Source of the DNA: Rachicladosporium sp. CCFEE 5018
Lineage: Eukaryota; Ascomycota; Dothideomycetes; Cladosporiales; Cladosporiaceae
Assembly (NCBI GenBank): GCA_002077045.2
Contig: KZ111140.1
Location: forward strand, 2,038,231 to 2,102,230
Length of the DNA: 64,000 nucleotides
Reading direction: 5' to 3'
The notes under the pieces were generated by a model. That model searched no databases. It was not told the origin of the DNA and was given only the letters and a program-made list of their open reading frames with translations. Shown here in pieces: positions 48,912-59,600 of this stretch (the first letter of the stretch is position 1; each line of letters begins with the position of its first letter). The translations under genes were made by a program, and so were the position numbers.

Positions 48912-51812
48912 TCAGACCCCATTGCCATGCCCATTTGCAGGCCATACTCCAGAGCCAACGTCCGTACCAATCCAAGCATTGCTCATCCAGTCCTGCCCAT
49001 TCATATCCTGGCCCTCGTTCCACAGCGGCAGGTTCATGTCCGGTGGCCCACTGTCAACGTCCATGCCCCACTGACTGACGAGCTGGTCCCAGGACTCCCA
49101 GTTCAGATCGCCGGAGGTGTCCATCAACGGATCGAAGGTAGGATCGTAGGGCGGCAGAAGTGTATTGGGGTCCGATGCGGGCTGAGTGTACGTCGTAGGG
49201 AACGACTGGGCTGTTGTGGCTGGGGAGGTGAGGTCGATGGCTTGCAGGATGGGCAGAGGTTGCTGCGGTGGATGAACTGCGTCGTTGTTGATCTTACTTG
49301 GATACGCGACAGGTTGTGGCTGAGATCGAGAAGTGGGAATAAGTGCGTTGCTGGACTTCCGTCTACTGGTCGAGGTCTTTGTCTGCGCTGTGCTGCTATA
49401 GAGGTCGACCGTGTCAACTGGCTGGCCATCTTGTTGCGTGAACTTGGGTGATTTGAGTAGCTCATGCGAGTCTAGTGGACGCTCGCCGAACACCGGACCA
49501 CTCGTGAAGCGATGCAGTTGCGCTCGACTCAGTGGCGCTCGGACAGGCGTAGGCGTCCGTGGGTGACCGAACATCGGATTAGCGTTAGGCGAGTAGTGCC
49601 GCACTAGTTTTGTCCCATCATGCCTCTGCTTTACAAGCGTCTCTTCCTGCAATCCACGACTCCGAGCATCCTTTGCCTTGCGGTATAGCTTCTTCAAGGG
49701 TCGCCAGAGATGGCCCGCGGCATTGTCGTCAGCAATGTACTCACCCCATCGACCATCACGAGTCTTCTCTACCGCAACCCACGCACGCTCAACGAGATCG
49801 CCTGTCGTCCTGTGACAGAGCTCAGATAGTATGAACGCAAGCGCGTGCCACTGCATGTAAGTCTTGAACAGCCAGCCCCATTTCATAGTCCTCGACTCGG
49901 TCTCCAGTAGCAAACTGTACTCTATGTTCTCCAGGCTCGTGATGAACAGCTTCTCCTTCGTCTCGGCTGAGAGGCTGGCGCCGCCATCTTGTCTCTGGAA
50001 AGGGTGATAGACCATGAGCCACATCTTGCTCATCATTAGTCTGGCGACTGTAGCAGTGACCCAGTACAGCGGCACGTTCATGTCGCAATGCGCCAGGTAC
50101 CGGTCCTCGAGCCGGTTATGACAGTCGGTGATCCATTTCTCCTTCTCTTCCAAAGTCACACCCTGGAACATCTCTTGACAAGCTCTAGGTGGGCCAGGGG
50201 GAACGTAATTGATTCGGCGGAACGTATTCGCCACCTCGAAGCGAATCAGGCAGAAGGTCATGTCTGTACAACCTAGCTTCTCGGCAGGCAACTCAGCCAT
50301 ATCTGGTGTGATGTCAATGTCATTCACGTTCAGTGGCATTTTCGTGTCAAAGGACTGCTCCGTGATTGTTGGGTCGCAGCCATGATCCTCGCTCGCACGA
50401 GTGTCGAGTATACACACTTGCCACCACAGTCTCCGGCGCATTTCGATCTCAAATGGCTTGAGTCCGAAGTGCAAGCCATCGCGGTGTATGCCTATGGTTT
50501 GCGCTATGCGCACGACCAGACCAGTAAGTGTCCAGATGACTCGTGCGTCGTTATTGCGACGCAGGCAAATGAGAAATACCACGAAGGCTTGAAGTACGAT
50601 CACTTCCTCAGTAGTGAGGAAATTAGCTCTCGCTAATGCCTGCTCGATTGCAAAGCGATATCGCGTGAGCAGCACTCCTTTGTCTTCGTTGAAGCGCTCG
50701 TAGCAGTGCTTAGGTGACAGAGAAGTGACAGCTGCATAGTAGACAGTAAAGAGTAGAACCTCGAAGCCTTTGCTGAGCTGGGCAAGGTGTGACGCGGCCC
50801 GCAAGATCGTGGGCTCAACCGTGGGTATGTGCAATACCTTCACAAGTGGATCGACGTTCTCCTTGTACGTCTGCCAATATAATGGTACGTACGAGGGTAG
50901 CGGATGCAGTGACAGCATGTCTACGTTCTGGCTTGAGAAGCCGAAGATGAAGCCATTGTGGTTCTGCTGTGCGTGAGATGGTAGCTGGTTACCTGCACTG
51001 GGCGATTCGCTGTCCTCGAAATCCGAGTCATCGGAGTGATTCAAGATCCCTTTCAGATCTTCGACCTCGTTGCTTAGATTCGCCCAGAATGAACTGTTGA
51101 TGTATCGAGACCTTCCTTCATTGATTACCAGACGGCCGAAACGGGTCTCGAACCCACCCGCAGGAGCATCGATCCAGCCAGGCGCAGGTGCAATGTCTTC
51201 TCTGGGATCCAAACCTTCACTAGGTGTGCCTTGCGAGCTATGCTTCCTCGATTGCCCTTTAGCTGGTGGTCTTTCTAGGACTGCCGACTTCGCCGGGGCA
51301 TCCTGTAACTCTTCGCCCATGCTCTCATCTCCATCCTCTCCATTCGCCTCGTTGTCCCTGTCAGCCACACCGTCTCCTGGCACCTCCACACCAAGACCTT
51401 TTACGACGCCTTCAAGCCGCCTCAGCCTCTCTAGCAATTCCTTGTCCCGTCCGCCACCCTCACCAGCCTTTCTTGGCCGCCTCGGAGCTCTCCCTGGCGC
51501 AGGATAGATACACTCGATATGCGCACGATTACAGTTCGCACAAGGGTGAGTCTTGTCACACTTCACTTTCCGCTTCCTACAGGTCACGCAGCTCCGTGGG
51601 TTGAGTGCTCGACCATTCGCATCGACCGTCGGTCTCGTTGGCCCGAGAGCTGGATGAACGCCATTCTGCCCAGCCACGGGGACAGAATGGGGGAGTGCGA
51701 GGCCACTGCTGTTGACGTATTCACCAGTCACAGATCCGTTCGACCCAGGATTCGTAGAGTCTACCGTCGCCGTCCCTGGGCTTACATTATTTGCGCCGGC
51801 GCTGGTGGCCAT
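48912..51812 (-). CDS. Zn2Cys6 fungal-specific transcription factor
   Basis: A single exon of 966 residues. The binuclear zinc cluster is at residues 75-101 (Cys75, 78, 85, 91, 94, 101; CVTCRKRKVKCDKTHPC then CANCNRAHIEC). It is followed by a basic linker (APRRPRKAG) and a leucine/arginine coiled coil (ELLERLRRLEGVVKGLG) for dimerisation. The middle (~300-680) is a fungal-specific transcription factor domain, with the typical VRIAQTIGIHRDG and a RRRLWWQVCILDTRASEDHG motif. The C-terminal ~200 residues are Pro/Gln/Thr-rich with an Asp/Trp-rich end (WESWDQLVSQWGMDVD), a plausible activation domain. Targets cannot be read from sequence; it lies 963 bp from JEN1, but family neighbours are not reliably linked. 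Confidence 0.92.
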   Translation of the reverse strand: MATSAGANNVSPGTATVDSTNPGSNGSVTGEYVNSSGLALPHSVPVAGQNGVHPALGPTRPTVDANGRALNPRSCVTCRKRKVKCDKTHPCANCNRAHIECIYPAPGRAPRRPRKAGEGGGRDKELLERLRRLEGVVKGLGVEVPGDGVADRDNEANGEDGDESMGEELQDAPAKSAVLERPPAKGQSRKHSSQGTPSEGLDPREDIAPAPGWIDAPAGGFETRFGRLVINEGRSRYINSSFWANLSNEVEDLKGILNHSDDSDFEDSESPSAGNQLPSHAQQNHNGFIFGFSSQNVDMLSLHPLPSYVPLYWQTYKENVDPLVKVLHIPTVEPTILRAASHLAQLSKGFEVLLFTVYYAAVTSLSPKHCYERFNEDKGVLLTRYRFAIEQALARANFLTTEEVIVLQAFVVFLICLRRNNDARVIWTLTGLVVRIAQTIGIHRDGLHFGLKPFEIEMRRRLWWQVCILDTRASEDHGCDPTITEQSFDTKMPLNVNDIDITPDMAELPAEKLGCTDMTFCLIRFEVANTFRRINYVPPGPPRACQEMFQGVTLEEKEKWITDCHNRLEDRYLAHCDMNVPLYWVTATVARLMMSKMWLMVYHPFQRQDGGASLSAETKEKLFITSLENIEYSLLLETESRTMKWGWLFKTYMQWHALAFILSELCHRTTGDLVERAWVAVEKTRDGRWGEYIADDNAAGHLWRPLKKLYRKAKDARSRGLQEETLVKQRHDGTKLVRHYSPNANPMFGHPRTPTPVRAPLSRAQLHRFTSGPVFGERPLDSHELLKSPKFTQQDGQPVDTVDLYSSTAQTKTSTSRRKSSNALIPTSRSQPQPVAYPSKINNDAVHPPQQPLPILQAIDLTSPATTAQSFPTTYTQPASDPNTLLPPYDPTFDPLMDTSGDLNWESWDQLVSQWGMDVDSGPPDMNLPLWNEGQDMNGQDWMSNAWIGTDVGSGVWPANGHGNGV

Positions 51813-53926
51813 AGCGTGCTATCCTGCCCTCCCTGAAGCATGCGACTAGGCCGGAACAGGGACACACGCCAGTACTGCTATTATGAAAGGCTAATAACCC
51901 ATCACTGTGAACATGGTGATTCTCATTTCGCCCCCGTAGGATGCATGATGCGGTCTAGATCAGTATATGAGTAAGCTCGGAACCGGATACAACTCCGTCT
52001 GATCAGATGCCGACAAGGTTTGAGCCTTAGTCACCATTGATGGTCTTGGCGGGGAATGCTCTTCCATCAAATGTTCTACTGGCATTACTAGATGCAAGCA
52101 CTACGTGAACAGGCGTGGGAACAACCAACATGGGGATGCTGTTCTCTTAGAGTTGCCGCGACCGTAAGGTTCTAGCAATGGTATGGACCCCACGTCCGTA
52201 CAGCTCTGCAACGCGGCGGTAGGCATCGACTCAACTTCTTCGAAGGGCTGCTTCAAGCCAATTGTACGAGTCTAATCAGCGGTCCAGTCGCCAACTGATA
52301 GCCCATGGCAGAGCCATCAGAGGACGAAGTCGCTGGTTCTTCACAGACGCCTGTCTACCGCACTTCAAATCACATGGTGATGATTATATCTGTAGGGTTG
52401 ATATCCACATAGGAGACGGGTGAGCAGTCGAGTGTAGTCCACAAGACGTCGAACGTCTTTGATCATCTCGGTACAGACTAAGATGACCGCGAAAACAGTC
52501 CACTACTCATGGGCGTGCAGCGATCTCTGGCCGCAATGTCAACCAGCATAGAAGATATCTGCGGTAATGCACTTCGAAGAGGCTGAGACCATTCGGCTCA
52601 AGCCACGCCGCGGAGTTCTATTTGAGCGCCTTTTTCGCCAGGATATCCTTCTGGCCCCTCGACCTGTTCTCATGCTTATGGAATAGTCCGACCAGCACTA
52701 TGCGAACTCGAATGGGAACCCACACTGAGACTTGCAGGTGTTGAGACCAGCCTCGCGAAAGGTCGAAGCGATGCACAAATTTCGATGCGGCCTACTCTGG
52801 AGCCGACATTTCTGAAACATAGATAACCTTGCACTAGCGAGGTGCTTGGATGTGGGTTTCTCGACGTTTGTGAGATGCTCAGAGCACAGATTTTGACGCC
52901 AACTGCATGTCTGATGAATTTAACGACAGAACCATTTTCGTATGCATTGCCGCACGGAGTAAAAGCAACAAGCGTGAGACGAGTCCAATCAATTCCAGGG
53001 ATCCCGCGCCACGGCAGATTGTCATTCGACATGTCACCCCGCGAAGAGCCACGCTTACTTCTCCGGCTTGGGTAAGGATCAGCGTTGTTTCAATGCGAGG
53101 GTAATCAAAAGAAAGCGGCGCTCCTCTAGCTTGATGCTTCCCCGCATAAACGCCCACAACCGCCCCCTCTTGTTCTCCTCTTTGGCAACGTCACAGCCGT
53201 TTACAAACCCTGCCGTCCTGCGATGTCATGTCGCGAGTACGCGCTGGTCGCGGACGATAGCACGCCTGCTTCCGTATTATATACTACCATGCATCGCGTT
53301 CTTTCGACGATCCTGCGGGCGGCTCGGCCAGGCTGATACTTGCATAGCTCTAGCTTTCGTGCGCTGAGGTCGTCCTTGCGAAAGACCTGAGGTCGGTACA
53401 ACACTCGTCGAGTGACGGCGTCAGCCACGCGCTGTAGTCTTTGAGCTGCAACGAGTCCCACGTCAAACATCCGTCATATCTCCCGGGGTAGCGTCAACGT
53501 TCCTCCCTCCCACGCGACCGCACCGCCACCGCACCTGTCGTTAGACTACGATCGTCGCCGGCAACTGAGCTCTCACTGGCCACTACTCCGCTTGCATACA
53601 AAGCTTGTGCTGATCCTGGCAGGCGCGCTCTGGTGCTGCAGTACCGCGGTCAAGTGATCTCACCTTTAGTACCTTCTAGTCCAAGCAACCTCTGCCTCTC
53701 GTCACTAGGCCTCACATATACCCATGCCGACTGATCGATAATACGGACGGCAATACACTGGATGCGCAAGACCTGGAGCACGCTGAAGATTAGTTCACCT
53801 TGGCTGGGACCTTACCTGTGCGAAGCCATGCATACATCAGCTCCCGTGCCGGCAAAATCTCGACCAGACGTTACTTAGCTACAAACCACTCCGGGGTTTG
53901 GCGCAACCCGACTAACAACCGCTATC
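51813..53926. other. 2.1 kb gene-free intergenic region
   Basis: The longest stretch without a supported gene. I found no domain-bearing frame, tRNA-like box pair or transposon motif. It separates the divergent Zn2Cys6 and Myb genes and must contain both promoters. A non-coding RNA cannot be excluded. Confidence 0.4.
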
Positions 53927-55082
53927 ATGTCGTACGTTCCTCATGCTCGCTTTTCTTCCTGTTTGAAGTTACGTTGCTCTGTACCTGCATGACTTGCGCC
54001 CTGTCCATACCTCCGACAGCAGATGACCATGCGCGGATCACATCCATGCAACTGACATACCCCCAGCAACCCCTCCCAGCAGAACCAGAAGCGCAATATT
54101 CAACCCACGATACCGACCAGCGCGTATTCTGCCTCTCCGTCACAACTCACCCTCTCCAGCGACGGACTGCCATCCCAACTTCTTAGCCAGAACCCGTATC
54201 AACAGACCTTCACCTACGGTCACGACCCATCCGCAGCCTTCGCCTATCCACCACAACCCCAATATCGACCACATCCCTCACAACAGCAAGTAAAACCGGA
54301 CTATCAGCACCTCCAACAACTCCAACAAACGCACCAACTTCCCCAGAACCCTCAACTACCCTCCCCCACCAACTCGCGCAAACGTCGCGCATCAGACATC
54401 CATGACAGTCCACTCCCTGGCTCCAGTGGCAGCAATGCCGCATTTGGACACCCGCAGGCGCAGGGTCTCATGGCCGCGCCACAGGATGTAGGCGATCTTA
54501 GCGGACTGCAAGGGCTACCCAATCCTTCGGCGCCAAAGAAAGGCAGGACGAACACGCCCTGGACGCCTGCTGAGGAGCAACGGCTGAAAGCGCTGCGTGA
54601 CGCAGGGAGTAGCTGGAGTGAGATTGCGAAGACGTTTCCCGCGCGGACGGAGGGGAGCGTGAAGAAACATTGGTATAAGGTGCGCACTGCCTTGCCACCT
54701 TTTGGCTTTACCCAGCACGGCTCAAAGAAACGCTGTACGTAGAGCAAAATCACTGACGACCAGCGCAGGACATGCATTATGCCGATTTTGCGGAAGACGA
54801 GGTCAGCAATTTCGTTCGCCTCACCCGCCACACGGCTCACGTGCGCGTACACTGACAGAGCCAACAGAGTGCTGCGCTCCTGCAGGCGATCAAAGACTAC
54901 GAGAACAACAAGTGGAAAGTCATCGGGCAGAAAATGGGCAAGCCCGCGAAGGTGAGTCCCAGCCAGAGAGCACAAGGAAGCTGAGGACGAGCCTCGAAGG
55001 ATGTGCCTACGGGTGACATACCACTAACGAGTTACTGCAGGCGTGCGAGCAATTCGCAAAAGAACAGGGGTGGAAGATATGA
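53927..55082 (+). CDS. Small Myb/SANT-domain protein
   Basis: Modelled CDS is 53927-53931, 54067-54679, 54769-54801, 54868-54951 and 55041-55082 (introns 135, 89, 66 and 89 bp), 258 residues; all phases close. The N-terminal half is Gln/Pro/Tyr-rich and disordered. A Myb repeat covers ~173-205 (NTPWTPAEEQRLKALRDAGSSWSEIAKTFP, then RTEGSVKKHWYK). Splicing adds DMHYADFAEDESAALLQAIKDYENNKWKVIGQKMG and ACEQFAKEQGWKI, a second Myb-like half, which supports the downstream exons. The first coding exon is just ATG plus two bases, chosen because a GTACGT donor, a CTGAC branch site and a CAG acceptor fit exactly; that end is less certain. Probable nuclear DNA-binding protein. Confidence 0.7.
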
Positions 55083-55629
55083 CCCTTTGTATGTCCGGCG
55101 ATTCATACTCCCATGATCAAAGCTGCTCAAGAAGTGCAGTCTTCTATAGGCTGTGAGATAGCCACTTCAGCGGCTCGAGGCTCGACAGCCGCGGGGAGCC
55201 AATGTGTTCTTACTAGCGACAGGCGTTACGTGCTCCAACAAGCACAGGAGGGCTCGGCACCGGGTGGCGCATGTACAAAAGGCGTTGAACATCGTCAACA
55301 TTTCCAGAGACTCATGCATCGGCCAATGCTTCACCGTTTCACCGCTCGCATCTCGCGTCACGCCGAGCAGTGCACTGTTGTTGACCCCGTCGCGTCGATA
55401 CTGTCGTCATTGACAATCACAGCAGACGCAGTCTTGGCAGATCGTCTGCTTGGACCATAAGCGCTGTGGCAATTCTCTCGAGCCTGAACTCCTGTGCGTC
55501 CAGTCATGTCATTAGCTGGTCGTACCAGCAGTCCGGTCTTGTGTTCGTCTTCCACAAACGTTCCCTTTTGCTGCAGAACGCTTCTCCCAACCACATCTGC
55601 CTCTGACGGAGCACCCCAAAATCTATGTC
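55083..55629. other. Convergent intergenic region, Myb gene and NDUFAF3
   Basis: 547 bp between two convergent genes. It contains their 3' ends and no supported gene; open frames on both strands overlap without domains. Confidence 0.45.
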
Positions 55630-56331
55630 TCACTTCCCCATCCCCCAACCCACAGGCACCATCGCCCCCGCCACATTCTGCACCCCCCGCTCCGTAGCCA
55701 ACAAATTGAACTGCGCCGCCGCATTCCTCGTATCCTGCACCTCAACCCTTATCCCCATCTCCGCAATCCTCTGCCTTGTCTTGACACTCAACGGCACAAT
55801 CCCCCTCCCCGTCCCCAACACAAGTAAATCCGGCTTCGGCCACACCAGGCCCAATACCCCCCAAGCCTCCTCGCTAGGTTCCAGCTGCCCTTTCGCATTC
55901 ACCAGCCCGGTGCCGGAGATATGGGGCGTGGTCCAGGGCGACCAAGCGAAAGCTTCTCCGCCCACTAAGAGGACGCCGGAGTTTGTGAGCTTTAGGCCAG
56001 AGTTCAGCGCGAAGCCATCATTCATACATGCGTCTATTGCGGTCGTGGGGACAGGGGTGGCGGACAGCATGTCCATGGAGGAGAAGTCGGTTTGGGTGTC
56101 TTCTTTGCTGGCTGGGCCGCGGTCGTGGGATTTGGGCGCTGCAGATAGGGTGCGAGGGGAGGTGTGCAGGCATCGTGATGAGTGTCCTGGGGTGCATTTC
56201 GCTGTAGCCACTGGTCCGGGACGTGTTTGGTGTGATGGCTTAGGCAGGCGGTGCGAGAGCGTAAGGTGAAGGCAGCGGCGGCATGAAAGGGGAGGCGCGC
56301 GGAGGGCGGCGCGGGGAAGGGAGGCGAGCAT
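55630..56331 (-). CDS. NDUFAF3: Mitochondrial complex I assembly factor (NDUFAF3/Mth938 family)
   Basis: A single exon of 233 residues. NDUFAF3 helps assemble the membrane/peripheral-arm junction of respiratory complex I, so its presence implies a conventional complex I. The first ~60 residues are rich in Arg, Ser, Leu and Pro with no acidic residues (MLASLPRAALRAPPLSCRRC), a strong mitochondrial presequence. The Mth938-like domain (~85-230) shows the characteristic IDACMNDGFALNSGLKL, GEAFAWSPW, KPDLLVLGTGRGIVPLS and a QDTRNAAAQFNLLATERG helix. Length and domain order agree with fungal members. It is in tandem with PRP8, 293 bp downstream of its stop; no sign of co-transcription. Confidence 0.9.
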   Translation of the reverse strand: MLASLPRAALRAPPLSCRRCLHLTLSHRLPKPSHQTRPGPVATAKCTPGHSSRCLHTSPRTLSAAPKSHDRGPASKEDTQTDFSSMDMLSATPVPTTAIDACMNDGFALNSGLKLTNSGVLLVGGEAFAWSPWTTPHISGTGLVNAKGQLEPSEEAWGVLGLVWPKPDLLVLGTGRGIVPLSVKTRQRIAEMGIRVEVQDTRNAAAQFNLLATERGVQNVAGAMVPVGWGMGK

Positions 56332-56624
56332 ATTCGACTTTGATGCTCGGTGGTAATGAGTGAAGAAACAAGAGTAGCTGGCGTGTATGATGCAAGGACA
56401 AGCGTGTTAGTGTCGGTGGTGAGACTACGCAAAGGTCGACTTGCGCAAACGTCACCGATCGAGCACAAGGTTCTGGCGTTGCGACCTAGATAGCAGTGAC
56501 CTCCAAGTAGGAGAGGAAATCCTCGAGTATACAATCTCCGTTAGACCCTGACGCTTATGCTACACTATCATACTGCCGTCCCCGAACGCCAGTCCTTCAA
56601 TGTTCCCGCCTTCACCCTCTCCAT

Positions 56625-59600
56625 CTACGCCAAGTTGTCCGCCCTATCCACCCATACATCCTCCATCTCACCGAAGGCCTGGAAATGCACCGGCCGATGC
56701 AAGTCGTCATAGAATCTTTTCGGCACACCCACACCCACAAACACCCTCTGCTTCTCTCGCTCTCCGAACCCTGCACCCAAGAAACCCCAGTTCCACCTCT
56801 CGTCTTCCGGCACAAGGAAGTACCCCCTGATCTTATCCGACAAAAGCAGTTGACACTTCTCGCCGAAGCTCTGGCTGAAACCCGCAGGCGCGTCGGAGCC
56901 GAGATCGAGGTTCGAGGCGCCCCAGGTGTAGCCGGGAGGAGTCAGGGACCAAGCGGACAAGGAGACGGAGCCTGGCGTAAAGTTCACGAGGAGGGAAAGC
57001 GTTTTGCTGTCCCAGGATTCGTGGGCGCGCATGAGGCGGGCGTGCTGGGTTACGTCGCTGGAAGGCATGAAGCGGCTCTCGTTACCGGCTGCTGTGTGGA
57101 TGATACCCAGAGGTTCCAGGTCCTTCAACAGCTCGTGCTCGGGCAGACGCGTTGGGAGCGTGACGTCGCGGGTGCCGCCGACTTGGGGAACCATGACTAT
57201 CGTTTTGATCTCCTTGACGCGGGCGTTGTCTTTGGGCGACGTGCCGTACAAGTAGCCTGCCACTTGGATGCGGAGATCCGAGATGGCGATGAAGCGCTTG
57301 AGGATGTTCTTGGGCATGACGTACGTGTAGTGATCCTCATCATCACGGATGTCGTCGCTGGAGATGTAGATATTATTCGCTCTCGTGCGCAAGTTGCTGG
57401 TCGCAATAGCACGCGTCCGCCACTCAGTCTTCGAGGCAAAGGAAGCCTGCTCGTACTGGCTAGTGGTCGTGACGACCATGTCCTCGCCATGCACGTTCTG
57501 CGTCTTGGTTGTTACGGCCGTCAGCTGTGCCTGCTCGAGTTGCTGCTTTTCAATCTCGGCGGCTTGCTGGCGCTGCATGCTCGGTGCTGAGATCTCCATA
57601 CCCAAGATGATATCCCTAATCTCAGTGTTCGTGAGCGAGGAGGTGTTGACGTTATTCTTCTTGCCATAGTCGTTTAAGATCAGATCTCTGAGCTGCACTT
57701 CTACCTTCACCCAGTCGTCATCTGTCAGCGTCGGCCAGATATGATGCTCCTGCGTGATGACAGTCTTGTCCGGTCTGAGTAGTAGCTTCGTCTTATCCTG
57801 GTTCACATGCAGCGCACGCAGAATCAGGATCAGTCTTGAGAACGCCGTATACGACGAGATGCTCTTCAGCCACTCATCGTACAAGTTGAACAACACCATC
57901 TGTGGCTCCGTAGCACGCAAGATCATGTCGCCCAACTTCTCAACCTTCATAGCAGCCTGGAAAGGTAGCTGCAGCTCCGACGCTCGGATGCTGATGTTCG
58001 GGAAATCCAGCAAATGCACTTCAAGGGGGTCCAGCAGACCCTTGCGCGTGACGATCAACTGCTTCGGCTGCTCTTCCACAGGTAGCGAGCGGATGAGCGC
58101 TGCTACTTCTTCGGCTGTCTTCCACTTCGCCAATTGACCAAGACGCTTCTGTCCAGCCCAGACCGACGTGTGGATGATCTTCAAGAACAGCTGCCCAGTC
58201 CTCGGGTTGAAGATGAAGATCGCACCATTGATTGGCTTTGTGGTCAGATTGCCCTCGAAGGTCTTGTGGATGGTGACACGGTAGACGTTCGTGTCGTCGA
58301 TGAAGAGCTGGATCTGATTGCTGAAGAGCTCAGAGTAGTTCTGCGAGTTGAGGAACTCCTGGCTAGACTCTGAAGCGTACAGCTGCAGGCCCTTCCGGAT
58401 GCGCTCTCGAAGGACGTACAAGGCAGGGTTTGCTTTCATAACCTTAGCCATAGCTTGCTGCACGAGCTGCTTGAGACCGGGGAAATACTGGCCGTAGGCC
58501 GAGTATAGGTTGTACGCCAAATCGATACCGATCATGAGGCCGGTTGCCGAGGGATAGATGCTCATTGAGTCTGTCGTGTAGTCTAAGTATTTCGCTCTCA
58601 CGTATCGTTCGATATCGTGCGAGTCGTAGTCTCCATACCGCAACTGCACATCAACCCAGAACTTATTGGTCTGTGTCGCGCCCATGTTATCCTTCGTGTC
58701 GTAAAGCAAGCTCGGGTTGCTGACAGACCACTTGTGGCTCGCGAAGAGCAGTATGTCCGCGCAAGAGGAGTTCATCTTGTAACTCTTTCGGGGATGAATG
58801 GTCTCCTTCTGCACCGTCTCGATGCCCAGCGCTTCGAGCTCTTGATCAAAGACTTGACACAAGTCCATGACGACCGATTCGTGGATCTTCTGCCACAAAT
58901 GCGCGCGGAAGATCTGGATCAGTGAGATCTTGAGAGTCGGGATCTTGCCGTGCAAGAATATACCCGTCAAGTCGAGCTGAACCTGGAAACCAACATAGAC
59001 GTTGGCCCTATTGATTGTCGGCGACCACCAGAGCGTGAAGCGGCGGTTGGGGATCTGATTGAGACCGGATCGCTGAGCATTGGTCAACTTTTTGAACTTC
59101 ATCGACTCTTCGAACCCACTGTTGTGCAGCACGAGGCGATCGTGACGGAGGTACAACTGGTCGCCATCCACGCGGAAGCCAGCCCACTTAGTCGATGTAG
59201 CCTCGAGACTAATATTGTCGACCGAGAATCGAATGTCCTGCTTTGACGAAGAAAGCTCTGCAGCTTTAAATAGCTGGTGCCGAGCACGCTGACCGGCCGT
59301 CAGGCTGGCGAAGTCTGCGGCCGTCATCTCAACGTAGTCGTACTTAGCGACTACGGTGTCGCATTCCGCGTCAGCACTTGACTGGCGGGGCTCCTCGCGG
59401 TGGAGAGACAGGATGTGGTTCGAAGTGACCACAAGATCCTCTAACCCGCTGCCAAGCTTCATGCGGTACAAGGGCTCATCGCCTTTGACAATGTTGAATG
59501 CCCTTCTGGAGGTGGCGTCAGGACCCATCAGCTCATCCCCTTCTTTCACGTCTTCGACAATCACCTCGCTGCCGTCATGTCGAAGCAGTCGAGTACCATA

